A stretch of DNA of 64,000 nucleotides. Source: Myxococcales bacterium (GTDB lineage: Bacteria; Myxococcota_A; Polyangia; Polyangiales; Ga0077539). This document shows positions 1 to 9,797 of this stretch, piece by piece. The notes below the pieces were generated by a model. The model searched no databases. It had not been told where the DNA came from and worked only from the letters and a program-made list of their open reading frames with translations. The DNA is taken from the NCBI GenBank assembly GCA_030652255.1, contig JAUSAZ010000099.1:1-64000 (forward strand), written 5' to 3'. The translations under genes were made by a program, and so were the position numbers. How positions within the stretch are numbered: the stretch's first letter is position 1; each line of letters begins with the position of its first letter.

Positions 1-260
1 GGGTTGAAACCCACGGCAGCCTAAGGTGAAGGCCGCAAGCGGCCTGTCTGATGTCCAGGCACAGTGACGAGCCCGCCGCGGGCTTTCCCTTGGCTGCCGT
101 GGGTTTCAACCCGCGGCAGCCGGGTGTGCGGGTAGCCCGGAACCCGCAGCCTACAAGCGGTTCGCCCACGAAGAGGGCAACGATGAGACCATCCGGTGGG
201 GGAAAGGGCGGCGCGGCAGCGCCGGATAGGGGGCCCACGACCCAGGCGACGCGCCCCACC
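1..260. repeat. Long inverted-repeat element, cut by the left window edge
   Basis: Bases 1-21 are exactly complementary to 92-112, giving a perfect 21-bp inverted repeat. The interior holds smaller hairpins: GGCCGC-aa-GCGGCC at 31-44 and GCCCG-ccg-CGGGC at 71-83. Beyond the right arm, 150-210 (cctacaagc, then gagggcaacgatgagacc, then ggtggggg) resembles the right arm of the 53-kb element (53451-53495), so this is probably the right part of a larger element whose partner arm lies left of base 1. The gap 1-305 lies downstream of sdhB and I see no gene in it. Confidence 0.75.
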
Positions 261-305
261 GCACACGATCACGGGCCGCTTGAATGAAGAGAGGGAGAGG
301 GAGGC

Positions 306-1091
306 TTACTGCCCTTCGCGCTGCTTGAGCGGCGCGTTGGCGGTGATGGCGGTCTTGATGAAGTCCGCGTTCATGCGGGCGATGAAGTTGATGCTGATCT
401 GCTTCGGGCAGGCCGCCTCGCACTCGCCGTGCTGGGTGCACGAGCCGAAGAGCTCGGCGTCGTGCTGCTGCACCATGCGGCGCACGCGGTCCTCCCGCTC
501 CGGGGCGCCCTGCGGGAGCAGCGCGAGGTGCGAGATCTTGGCCGACGTGAAGAGGCTCGCGGAGGCGTTGGGGCACGCGGCCACGCAGGCGCCGCAGCCG
601 ATGCACTGCGCGGCGTCCATGGCCAGGTCGGCGTCCTCCTTGGGGACGGCGATGTTGTTCGCGTCGGGCGCCGAGCCCGTGCGCACGGAGACGAAGCCGC
701 CGGACTGCACGATGCGGTCGAGGGCGCAGCGATCGACGATGAGGTCCTTGATCACCGGGAAGGCCGCGGCGCGCCACGGCTCGACCCAGATCTCGTCGCC
801 GTCGTGGAAGACCCGCATGTGGAGCTGGCAGGTCGTGGTGGCCTTGCGCGGGCCGTGCGCCATGCCGTTGATCATCACGCCGCACGAGCCGCAGATGCCC
901 TCGCGGCAGTCGTGGTCGAAGGCGATGGGGTCTTCGCCCCGGGCGATGAGACCCTCGTTCACGACGTCGAGCATCTCCAGGAACGACATGTGATCGTCGA
1001 TGTCGTTCGCGGGGTACTTCACGAAGCCGCCGGCGGCCGACGGGCCCTTCTGGCGCCAGACGTGGAGGGTGAGGTTCAGCTTCTTGCTCAT
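306..1091 (-). CDS. sdhB: Succinate dehydrogenase / fumarate reductase iron-sulfur subunit
   Basis: A 261-residue iron-sulfur subunit that passes electrons from the flavoprotein to the membrane quinone site. Visible ligands: the [2Fe-2S] set C62, C67, C70 and C88 (in [10 protein letters not shown] and TTTCQL), then C163, C166, C169, C173 and C218, C224, C228 for the [4Fe-4S] and [3Fe-4S] clusters in the ferredoxin-like C-terminal half. It is the last gene of a leftward sdhC-sdhA-sdhB operon; its ATG follows the sdhA stop by one base, so translation is probably coupled. The set belongs to the type with one cytochrome b subunit, found in Bacillus and many Deltaproteobacteria, not the two-anchor E. 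coli type. Succinate oxidation versus fumarate reduction cannot be settled from sequence. Confidence 0.97.
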   Translation of the reverse strand: MSKKLNLTLHVWRQKGPSAAGGFVKYPANDIDDHMSFLEMLDVVNEGLIARGEDPIAFDHDCREGICGSCGVMINGMAHGPRKATTTCQLHMRVFHDGDEIWVEPWRAAAFPVIKDLIVDRCALDRIVQSGGFVSVRTGSAPDANNIAVPKEDADLAMDAAQCIGCGACVAACPNASASLFTSAKISHLALLPQGAPEREDRVRRMVQQHDAELFGSCTQHGECEAACPKQISINFIARMNADFIKTAITANAPLKQREGQ

Positions 1092-1092
1092 G

Positions 1093-3024
<1,932 letters not shown>

Positions 3025-3054
3025 AGCGATTGCCTCAGTCGTCCGTGAAGCCGC

Positions 3055-3783
3055 TCAGCGGCCCGGCGCGCCCGGGGGCACGGCGCAGGGGCCGAGCTCG
3101 GGCGAGCAGAAGGTCTCCATCGTGGGCCGCACCGCGCCCGCCAGAACGCTGACCGGCAGCGCGACGTTGCCCGCCGTGATGATCCCCGCGAGGCCGAGGG
3201 CGAACATGCGCTTCATGCCGGCGTAGCGGGGGTTGCTCAGCCCGAGCGAGTTGAACCACGCGTAGCCGCCGTGGAAGAGGTGCGCGCTCAGCAGCACGTT
3301 GGCCACGATGTACACCCCCGCGATGAGCGGGTTGGAGAACCCGTTGACCACGTTGTTGTAGGGGTTTTGCGGGTCGTGGCCCGCGACCCCGACGCCCAGG
3401 GTCAGGTGGAGGATGTGATAGACGATGTACAGCGCGACCACGACGCCCGTGATGGGCATGGTGCGGGCGGCGTAGTTGGTCGCCTGGTCGCGCCGGGCGT
3501 GCTGGTAGGCCACCGGCCGGGCGGCGAGGTTGCGACGCACCAGCGCGAAGGCCGACGCCGCGTGGGCCAGCACCGCCCCGAGCAGCACCGCGCGGGCGAC
3601 CCACAGCAGGCCGTGCACCTTGCGCAGCGACGCCGCGTAGTCGTGCATCGCCCGCGGCCCGAGCCAGAGCTGCAGGTTGCCCAGCATGTGGACCACGACG
3701 AATCCGAAGAGCACCGCCCCCGTCACGGCCATGATGGCCTTGATGCCGACGGTGTTGATGCGAGGCGTGAGCGACCTTTCCAT
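3055..3783 (-). CDS. sdhC: Succinate dehydrogenase cytochrome b subunit, membrane anchor
   Basis: A 242-residue, five-helix membrane protein of the Bacillus/Wolinella-type cytochrome b558 family. Histidines in membrane segments (H32, H74, the YHILHL pair near 122-125, and HLFHGG near 167-170) are candidate haem b ligands. First gene of the operon. The ATG at 3783 is supported by a GGAGAGAGGA Shine-Dalgarno just upstream, unlike the many leaderless-looking starts elsewhere in the window. A candidate sigma-70 promoter lies at 3805-3834. The last 30 residues, after METFCSPELG, are Pro/Gly-rich and not part of the core fold. Confidence 0.93.
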   Translation of the reverse strand: MERSLTPRINTVGIKAIMAVTGAVLFGFVVVHMLGNLQLWLGPRAMHDYAASLRKVHGLLWVARAVLLGAVLAHAASAFALVRRNLAARPVAYQHARRDQATNYAARTMPITGVVVALYIVYHILHLTLGVGVAGHDPQNPYNNVVNGFSNPLIAGVYIVANVLLSAHLFHGGYAWFNSLGLSNPRYAGMKRMFALGLAGIITAGNVALPVSVLAGAVRPTMETFCSPELGPCAVPPGAPGR

Positions 3784-3804
3784 GCGAGTCCTCTCTCCGG
3801 GAGG

Positions 3805-3834
3805 GGTCTAGAGGGTCAGCGCGGGAATATGCAA
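3805..3834 (-). promoter_or_regulatory. Candidate promoter of the sdhCAB operon
   Basis: On the minus strand TTGCAT (3834-3829), an 18-base spacer and TAGACC (3810-3805) stand about 22 bases upstream of the sdhC ATG, leaving a short leader that includes the Shine-Dalgarno. Sequence-only prediction. Confidence 0.4.
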
Positions 3835-3937
3835 GCTCAACAGGCTCCGACCGGGCTCATTCGGGAGCTCCCACCGGCAGGGTGCGGCGGATACAGCGCA
3901 GGGGCGTTGGGAGGTGTGGGACCGCCCGGGGAGGCCT

Positions 3938-5479
3938 TCAGAGGCTGCAGTAGTTGGGGTTGAAGGACACGTTGACGCACGGCATCCCCGCGGGGCAGTC
4001 GCCGTTGTTCTCGCAGGCGCAGAGGTTGGCGTTGGGCGACTGGGTGCGGCAGATGCCCGGCGCGCACTGCGCGTTGGACGAACACCCGCAGTAGTACCTC
4101 CCCAGGGCCGCCCGGCACGACCCGCTCCGGCACGCGATGCGGCACCCGCCGCAGCGGGCCGCGGTGTTCACCACCACCGCCTGGCCCCCGCAACAACGGT
4201 TGAACCCGCCTCCCCCCCACGGGCTGTCGTCGGGCCGCGCCGCGTGCCCGCCGCAGCGCCCGCCGGAGCACACCGCCGCCTCCTCGCAGGGGTTGCGCGC
4301 GCCCTCGCAGACGGTCCCGTTGGGCGCGGCCGCCGCCGCGAGGCACGCGCCGCCGCCGCACACCCGCGCCCGCAGGCAGGGGCCGCCGGCCGCGCCGCAC
4401 ACCGTGCCGTTGGGGGCGTTGCGCCGCGAGCACGCGCCGCCCATGCACACGCTGGTGAGGTGGCAGGCGTCGGGCGCCGCGCCGCACTCCGTGCCGTTGG
4501 CCACCGCCGCCGGGGCGAGGCACGACCCGCCGCCGCAGACCGGCGCGCGATGACACGCGTCGGGCGCGGCGCCGCACACCGTCCCCTCCGGGGCGCTGCG
4601 CGGCGAGCACGCCCCGCCCACGCACACGGGCGCGAGCGCGCAGGGACCGGCGGCGGCGCCGCACGCCGTCCCGTCGGGGGCGTCGGCGACCGCGCCGCAG
4701 AGGCCGTCGGTGCAGGTGCCGGGCGCGCGGCAAGGGTCGGCGGTGGGCGCGCACACGGCGCCGTTGGGGCGGAGGCGCTCGCCGTCGCAGCAGCGCTGGC
4801 CGGGGTCGGCGCAGCGGCGGCAGGTGCCCTCGACGCAGGTGTTGGCCCCCGCGCAGGCAGGGCCGAGGGGGCAGCAGCGCTCGCCGTAGGCCCCGCACGC
4901 GGCGGTGGGCGCGAGGTCGCCGAAGGAGGCGTCGGGGTCGCCCGAGAGCGGCGCGCGGATGGCGACGCACAGGCCGTCGTTGCCGCAGGTGAGTCCCTGC
5001 TCCTCGCAGCGCTGCTGCACGGTGCAGCGCACGGCCTCGACGCAGCCCTCCGCGGGCTCGGCGCAGCGCTGCGTCAGGAACACCCGGAGCACCCCGGTCT
5101 GCCGCGGGACGAAGGTGAAGACCGCGCGCCGGCGCAGCGTGACGCCCCCGGCGACACCCTCGACCACCACCCCGACGGGCTCGTCGACGGGGTTCTCGCC
5201 CGGCACCACCCCGAAGGACAGCGGCAGGGTCACGCCGCCGTCGACGGCCTCGGCGCCGGGGGCGACGCGGGTCCACGGGCCGGCCACGCGCCCGTCGCCG
5301 CCGTCGAGGCCGCGGGTGAGCCGCGCGGTGACCGTGAGCGGGAGCGCCGGGTCGAGGTCGGTGCCGATCACCACCAGCACCCCCGTGGCGGGCGACTCGC
5401 AGGCAGGCGAGAGGGCCGCCAGCGCGAGCACCGCCAGCGCGGACCATCGGGAGTGTTGCGGGCGCGTCGCCGCCGTCAT
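3938..5479 (-). CDS. Cys-rich repeat lipoprotein
   Basis: A 513-residue predicted lipoprotein. ATG 5479 is chosen because it gives a short signal peptide ending in the lipobox LSPAC; the longer open frame upstream is Arg/Gly-rich and lacks a signal. TACGCT lies 10 bases upstream. Residues about 25-180 form a beta-rich domain with paired cysteines, followed by six to seven Cys modules of about 26 residues built as NGTxCGAA-xxxCxxAxVCxGGxC, then a TNF-receptor-like tail ending CENNGDCPAGMPC. The N-terminal 190 residues resemble the lipoprotein at 50731-51315. Probably outer-membrane or surface attached; ligand or partner unknown. Confidence 0.8.
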   Translation of the reverse strand: MTAATRPQHSRWSALAVLALAALSPACESPATGVLVVIGTDLDPALPLTVTARLTRGLDGGDGRVAGPWTRVAPGAEAVDGGVTLPLSFGVVPGENPVDEPVGVVVEGVAGGVTLRRRAVFTFVPRQTGVLRVFLTQRCAEPAEGCVEAVRCTVQQRCEEQGLTCGNDGLCVAIRAPLSGDPDASFGDLAPTAACGAYGERCCPLGPACAGANTCVEGTCRRCADPGQRCCDGERLRPNGAVCAPTADPCRAPGTCTDGLCGAVADAPDGTACGAAAGPCALAPVCVGGACSPRSAPEGTVCGAAPDACHRAPVCGGGSCLAPAAVANGTECGAAPDACHLTSVCMGGACSRRNAPNGTVCGAAGGPCLRARVCGGGACLAAAAAPNGTVCEGARNPCEEAAVCSGGRCGGHAARPDDSPWGGGGFNRCCGGQAVVVNTAARCGGCRIACRSGSCRAALGRYYCGCSSNAQCAPGICRTQSPNANLCACENNGDCPAGMPCVNVSFNPNYCSL

Positions 5480-5489
5480 GGCCGGGCCG

Positions 5490-5495
5490 AGCGTA
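5490..5495 (-). promoter_or_regulatory. Candidate -10 hexamer TACGCT
   Basis: Minus-strand TACGCT, 10 bases before the ATG at 5479, with no Shine-Dalgarno between. One instance of the window-wide TAnnnT-to-start pattern. Confidence 0.4.
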
Positions 5496-5526
5496 CCATC
5501 GGCCGTCGACCGGGCGGCGGAGGGGA

Positions 5527-5901
5527 TCAGTGACCCCGCGGCCCGGGGAGCATCGACGCGCTGTGGGCTTCGGCGCGACGTGTCACCAGCACCCGGGCGA
5601 CCTCGCGCCGATCGGCCGCGGCCACCAGCGCCAGGAGCTGCGCCTCGCTCACCTCGTCGCCGTCGTCCGAGTCCGACCCGGGCCACACGGGTGTGTCGGC
5701 GAAGGGCGCCGCCCCCGCGACGGCCATCAGCTCGGCGGCGTCTTCGAGCAGCTGCCGGTGCGCCTCGCGGAGCAGCGGCACCAGCGCGAGGCCCTCCGCG
5801 ACGTGGCGGTGCACGGCCGCCCGCACCCGCGGCGACGCCATCGCGAGCGCCTCGATGAACATGGGATCAGACGCCCGGCCCGATGCCTGCTCGTGTTCCA
5901 T
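5527..5901 (-). CDS. Small acidic hypothetical protein
   Basis: A 124-residue protein starting at ATG 5901, not recognised. The first half is helical with many Ala and His (AAVHRHVAEGLALVPLLREAH). Residues about 68-80 are an acidic run (GSDSDDGDE), followed by another helix. No signal peptide, membrane segment or Cys motif. TTATCT lies 8 bases upstream of the start, which supports this ATG. It sits 53 bases downstream of the L,D-transpeptidase gene on the same strand but may have its own promoter. Confidence 0.6.
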   Translation of the reverse strand: MEHEQASGRASDPMFIEALAMASPRVRAAVHRHVAEGLALVPLLREAHRQLLEDAAELMAVAGAAPFADTPVWPGSDSDDGDEVSEAQLLALVAAADRREVARVLVTRRAEAHSASMLPGPRGH

Positions 5902-5909
5902 ACCGAACG

Positions 5910-5915
5910 AGATAA
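5910..5915 (-). promoter_or_regulatory. Candidate -10 hexamer TTATCT
   Basis: Minus-strand TTATCT, 8 bases before the ATG at 5901, no Shine-Dalgarno between them; suggests a leaderless message. Confidence 0.4.
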
Positions 5916-5954
5916 GCCCGACGGGCGCGGCGTCAATGTCTCCCCCCGCGGGGG

Positions 5955-7700
5955 TCAGTGCTGCGGCACGCGCGCCGGGCCGCCCCGCTCGCCGAGGCGC
6001 TGGTCGTCGTAGTGCACGTACACCCGCGTGCCGGGGTGCTGCGCGTCGGCGTAGAACCCGCTCCACCCGGCGGGCACGTGCGGCTCGGTCCAGTGGTAGA
6101 ACCACCGCGCGTCGGGTGGGCTCATGTTGACGCAGCCGTGCGAGTGCGTCGCCCCGAAGCCGTTGTGCCAGAAGGCCCCGTGCAGCGCGAAGGAGCCGTC
6201 GAAGTACATCACCCACGGCACGTCGTCGATGCTGTACGGGCCGTCGTTGGCGCTGTTGCCGTCCATGGTCGTCGCGACGTGCTTCGAGAGAATCCGGAAG
6301 CCACCTTGGATGGTCTCGTAGTTCTGCGCGGGGTTGGCGCGGTCGCGGCGCCCGGTGCTCACCACGCTCGCGTACACGGGCCGCGCGCCCTCGTAGGCCA
6401 CCACGCTCTGGCGGTCGAGGTTCACGTCGATCCACTTCTCGTCGTCGGCGCCGAGGTCGGCGGGCGGCTCGCGCCGGGCCACCACCCGCACCTGCCGCGC
6501 GCGCACGAAGGTTCCGTCGGCCGTGCGGTGGTACGCCTCGCCCGCGAGGGTGACCGCGGGCTCGTCGACGAGCTGCACGATCGCGTGGTGCCACACGCGC
6601 CCCGCCGGGGTCATGGTGCGCCCGCTGGCGCGGTAGGTGGTCGCCGAGGCCCCGGCCACGAAGGCCAGCGGGAGGTGCCGCTCCCCGTCGAGCGCCACGC
6701 CCTCGAACTGCGCCGCCGGACGCAGCGGCGAGAGGGAGCTCGCGCGCACGTAGCCGCCGGTCTGGGTGTGCCAGTAGCTGGCGCCGTCGTCGGCCCGCGA
6801 CTCGCGGTGCAGCGAGACGTACATCCCGGGCAGGAGCCGACGCTGGAGGGCGGAGCCAGGGGCGCCGAGCAGGTCTTCCAGGCGCGGCGGCGACCCGGCA
6901 GGCGCAGCGGTCGGGGCGGCCGGAGCGTTCAGGCGACCGGCCTCGAAGGCGCGCAGGTCGTCCGCGGAGGGGAGGCGACGGAACACCGGCGTCGCGCGGT
7001 TGGCCCGCCCGTACGCGAAGGGCATCGCCGCCGCGAGGTCGGGGGGATCGGGCAGGCGCGAGGCGATCGGGTGCTCCGCGAGCGAGGCGCTGAGCACCGC
7101 GAGCGGACCCACGCAGACGTACCCGCCGCCCTCGACCTCGTACCACCCTGCGCCCGCGACCCCGCGCCGGGCGGGGCACCCCGCATGACCAACGGGGCCG
7201 CGCAGCACGGCGACGGGACCGCCCGCGCGGAGGTAGCCCACCCAGCGGGCGTTGGCCCGCGGCGCCTCGACGACGGCGGTGCGCCACCCGAGGGCCGTGA
7301 TGGTCACCGGCGCGGGCGCGTCGGGGACCACCGTGACGTCAGCGGTGTCCGCATCGGAGGCGCTGGCATCCGGGGCGGAGGCATCGGAGGTCGCGTCCGT
7401 GGTGGCTGCATCGGGGGCGGCCGCGTCGGGGGCGGCTGCGTCGGGGGCGTCCACGGAGCCCGCGTCGGGGAGCTCGGGCTCGGGCTCGGGCTCCAGGGCC
7501 GAGCCGCCCGCGTCGTCGTCGGCGCGCGGCGCGACGCTCGGGTCACGCGGGAGCGAGAGGGCCTCGGCGTCGATGGGGGCGGCCGCGTCGGGGGGCTGCG
7601 TGGCCCGCTCCCAGAGCGTGTCGAGGTCGCTGCACCCGAGCGCCGCCACCGCCGCCAGCGCGGCGAACACAGACCCTCGGGCTGGCGTGGGGCGTCGCAT
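5955..7700 (-). CDS. L,D-transpeptidase (YkuD-type) lipoprotein
   Basis: A 581-residue predicted lipoprotein (lipobox VAALGC, Cys 23) with a cysteine-dependent L,D-transpeptidase domain in the last 170 residues. The catalytic signature HGAFWHNGFGATHSHGCVNM is complete, nucleophile C523. Such enzymes make 3-3 peptidoglycan cross-links or attach proteins to peptidoglycan. Between lipobox and catalytic domain lie an Ala/Pro/Asp linker of short repeats (PDAAAPDAA style, residues about 75-130) and a region with two SH3-like stretches (GYLRAGGPVAVLRGPVG; YWHTQTGGYVRASSL). Probably acts in the periplasm, tethered to a membrane. It points away from the LysR gene at 7802, with a 101-base gap. Confidence 0.9.
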   Translation of the reverse strand: MRRPTPARGSVFAALAAVAALGCSDLDTLWERATQPPDAAAPIDAEALSLPRDPSVAPRADDDAGGSALEPEPEPELPDAGSVDAPDAAAPDAAAPDAATTDATSDASAPDASASDADTADVTVVPDAPAPVTITALGWRTAVVEAPRANARWVGYLRAGGPVAVLRGPVGHAGCPARRGVAGAGWYEVEGGGYVCVGPLAVLSASLAEHPIASRLPDPPDLAAAMPFAYGRANRATPVFRRLPSADDLRAFEAGRLNAPAAPTAAPAGSPPRLEDLLGAPGSALQRRLLPGMYVSLHRESRADDGASYWHTQTGGYVRASSLSPLRPAAQFEGVALDGERHLPLAFVAGASATTYRASGRTMTPAGRVWHHAIVQLVDEPAVTLAGEAYHRTADGTFVRARQVRVVARREPPADLGADDEKWIDVNLDRQSVVAYEGARPVYASVVSTGRRDRANPAQNYETIQGGFRILSKHVATTMDGNSANDGPYSIDDVPWVMYFDGSFALHGAFWHNGFGATHSHGCVNMSPPDARWFYHWTEPHVPAGWSGFYADAQHPGTRVYVHYDDQRLGERGGPARVPQH

Positions 7701-7801
7701 CGCAGGACCAACCGCGCGCTAGCACGCCCGCCGCGCCCACCCTGCATTCCTGGCGACCGCGCCCCCCTCGACATCGCGGCCGCGCCCGGGACAATGCCGC
7801 G

Positions 7802-8737
7802 ATGTCCGACCCCTTCACGCTCGACCAGCTCCGGGCGCTCATCGCCGTCGCCGAGGCGGGGAGCTTCTCCGCCGCCGCGCGCCGGCTGCAGCGGGTGCAG
7901 TCCGCGGTGAGCACCTCGATGGCCAACCTGGAGTCGCAGCTCGGCGTCGCCCTCTGGGACCGCTCGACCCGCGTGCCGCAGCTCACCGAGCAGGGGCGCG
8001 CGGTGCTCGCCGGGGCGCAGCGGGTGTGCGCCGAGGTCGACACCCTCCGCCGGCTCTCCGCGGGCCTCGCGGGCGGGCTCGAGGCCTCCGTGTCGCTCTG
8101 CGTCGACCAGCTCTTCCCCATCGCCCCGCTGGTCGAGCTCTGCCAGGACTTCGCCCGGGAGTTTCCCTCCGTCGACCTGCGCGTCGACACCCAGACCCTC
8201 TCCGCGGTCTCCGCCCGCGTCGTCGACGGCCGGGCCACCCTCGGCGTGGTGAGCCCGCTCGGGCTCGTGCCGGGGCTCGAGCGCCACCACCTCGCGCGCA
8301 TCCGGATGGTGGCCGTCGCCGCGCCGCGCCACCCCCTCGCCCGCCGCCGCGGGCGCATCCCCACCGCGGCCCTCGCCGACAGCGTGCAGATCGTCCTCTC
8401 CGAGCGCGACGACGCGGGCGTCGCCGACCAGGCCGTGCTCTCGCCCCGCACCTGGCGCATCGCCGACCTCCCCACCAAGCACGCCATGCTCGTCGCCGGC
8501 CTCGGCTGGGGCAACCTCCCGGAGCACCTCATCCGCGACGACCTCGCGCGCAAGCGGCTGGTGGTGATCCGCCCGCAGGCCTGGGGCGACGGGGAGCACA
8601 CCCTGCACCTCTCCGCCGTGCACCGCGCCGACGCCCCCTTCGGCGCCGCCCACCGCTGGGTGCTCGCGCAGCTCCAGCAGCTCTGCGCCCGCGACGACGC
8701 CCGCGCGCCCCGACGGGCGAAGAGACCCGCCGGGTGA
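7802..8737 (+). CDS. LysR-family transcriptional regulator
   Basis: A 311-residue regulator. The N-terminal winged helix-turn-helix is typical (FTLDQLRALIAVAEAGSFSAAARRL followed by SAVSTSMANLESQLGVALWDR); residues about 90-300 form the periplasmic-binding-protein-like effector domain. It is divergent from the L,D-transpeptidase gene and directly upstream of the pirin gene; LysR regulators are commonly linked to pirins, so the pirin is the likeliest target (inference). GACAAT lies six bases before the ATG. A perfect 7-bp inverted repeat begins on its stop codon (8737-8759). Confidence 0.93.
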   Translation: MSDPFTLDQLRALIAVAEAGSFSAAARRLQRVQSAVSTSMANLESQLGVALWDRSTRVPQLTEQGRAVLAGAQRVCAEVDTLRRLSAGLAGGLEASVSLCVDQLFPIAPLVELCQDFAREFPSVDLRVDTQTLSAVSARVVDGRATLGVVSPLGLVPGLERHHLARIRMVAVAAPRHPLARRRGRIPTAALADSVQIVLSERDDAGVADQAVLSPRTWRIADLPTKHAMLVAGLGWGNLPEHLIRDDLARKRLVVIRPQAWGDGEHTLHLSAVHRADAPFGAAHRWVLAQLQQLCARDDARAPRRAKRPAG

Positions 8738-8759
8738 TCCATCGATCGGGGAGATGGAT
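8737..8759. promoter_or_regulatory. Inverted repeat, possible operator between LysR and pirin genes
   Basis: ATCCATC (8737-8743) and GATGGAT (8753-8759) are perfectly complementary across nine bases. It sits in a relatively A+T-rich gap before the pirin gene, a plausible LysR site or small terminator. No footprint evidence. Confidence 0.35.
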
Positions 8760-8837
8760 GACATCACCATTTGGCCGATTCCCATGATGGAAAGCCGAAG
8801 CCATGATGCCCCTCGAAAGGTGCAACACGGTGACGCG

Positions 8838-9689
8838 ATGAGCCCACGTACCCTCCCCCGACGCGACGCCCTCCGGCTGGCCGGCGGCGTCGCGCTCTCG
8901 GCCCTGGCGCCGGGCTGCCTGCGACCCGACCCCGCGGGCCGGGGCGAGGGCCGCCGCGTCACCCCCGCACGACCCATCCAGGAGGCCACCATGATGACGA
9001 TCCGACGCGCCCACGAGCGCGGCCACGCCGAGCACGGCTGGCTCGACAGCTTCCACACCTTCTCCTTCGCGGACTACCACGACCCCGCGCACATGGGCTT
9101 CCGCGCCCTGCGCGTGATCAACGAGGACCGGGTGCAGCCCACCCGCGGCTTCGGCACCCACCGCCACCAGGACATGGAGATCATCTCGTATGTGCTGGAG
9201 GGCGGGCTCCAGCACCGGGACTCCATGGGCACCGGGTCGGTGATCCGGCCCGGCGACGTGCAGCGCATGAGCGCGGGCTCGGGCGTGGCGCACAGCGAGT
9301 TCAACGCCTCGTCGACGGAGCTGGTGCACTTCCTCCAGATCTGGATCCAGCCGACGCGCCGGGGCATCGAGCCGGGCTACGAGCAGAAGACCTTCGCGCG
9401 GGACGACAAGCTCGGCCGGCTGCGCCTCGTGGCCTCGCCCGACGGCCACGACGGGAGCGTCACCCTCCACGCCGACGCGCGGCTCTACGCGGGCCTCTTC
9501 GCGGGGGGACAGCAGGCGAGCCACGCGGTGGCGCCGGGGCGGCACGCGTGGGTGCACGTCGCCCGCGGCCGGGCGCGGGTCAACGGCCAGGAGCTCGGCG
9601 CCGGCGACGCGGCGGCCCTCTCCGACGAGGGGACCGTGAGCGTGGAGGGCGTCGACGACGCCGAGGTGCTGATCTTCGACCTCGCGTGA
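8838..9689 (+). CDS. Pirin-family protein with a Tat-lipoprotein-like N-terminal extension
   Basis: The cupin part from MMTIRRAHERG onward (ATG 8991, 232 residues, the usual length for YhaK/YhhW-type pirins) is clear. The metal-site segment FGTHRHQDMEIISYVLEGGLQHRDSMG carries the His/Glu ligands, and SGVAHSEFN follows. In frame upstream with no stop, from ATG 8838, lies a 51-residue stretch with a twin-arginine start PRRDALRLAGG and lipobox-like ALAPGC, in codons with normal high GC3. The protein may therefore be exported as a lipoprotein, or initiation may occur at 8991, which has a good AGGAGG site at 8982-8986. Pirins act as quercetinases or redox-linked regulators; the substrate here is unknown. 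Confidence 0.85.
   Translation: MSPRTLPRRDALRLAGGVALSALAPGCLRPDPAGRGEGRRVTPARPIQEATMMTIRRAHERGHAEHGWLDSFHTFSFADYHDPAHMGFRALRVINEDRVQPTRGFGTHRHQDMEIISYVLEGGLQHRDSMGTGSVIRPGDVQRMSAGSGVAHSEFNASSTELVHFLQIWIQPTRRGIEPGYEQKTFARDDKLGRLRLVASPDGHDGSVTLHADARLYAGLFAGGQQASHAVAPGRHAWVHVARGRARVNGQELGAGDAAALSDEGTVSVEGVDDAEVLIFDLA
8981..8987 (+). promoter_or_regulatory. Internal ribosome binding site of the pirin gene
   Basis: AGGAGG-like sequence with short spacing to ATG 8991. It favours translation of the ordinary cytosolic 232-residue pirin, in competition with the signal-bearing start at 8838. Confidence 0.5.
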
Positions 9690-9720
9690 AGGCGTTTCCT
9701 GCGGAGGCTGAGCTTCGCGG

Positions 9721-9751
9721 TTGACTCCGCGGCCCGGGGAGGTGCGAGATT
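9721..9751 (+). promoter_or_regulatory. Candidate promoter of the phospholipase gene
   Basis: TTGACT at 9721-9726 is a near-consensus -35. GAGATT at 9746-9751 (spacer 19) is a weak -10. Lies 47 bases before GTG 9798. Confidence 0.3.
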
Positions 9752-9797
9752 CGCCTCGCGCCGACCCGGGCGGTGTCGGCGGCAGCAGCGAGGCCGA

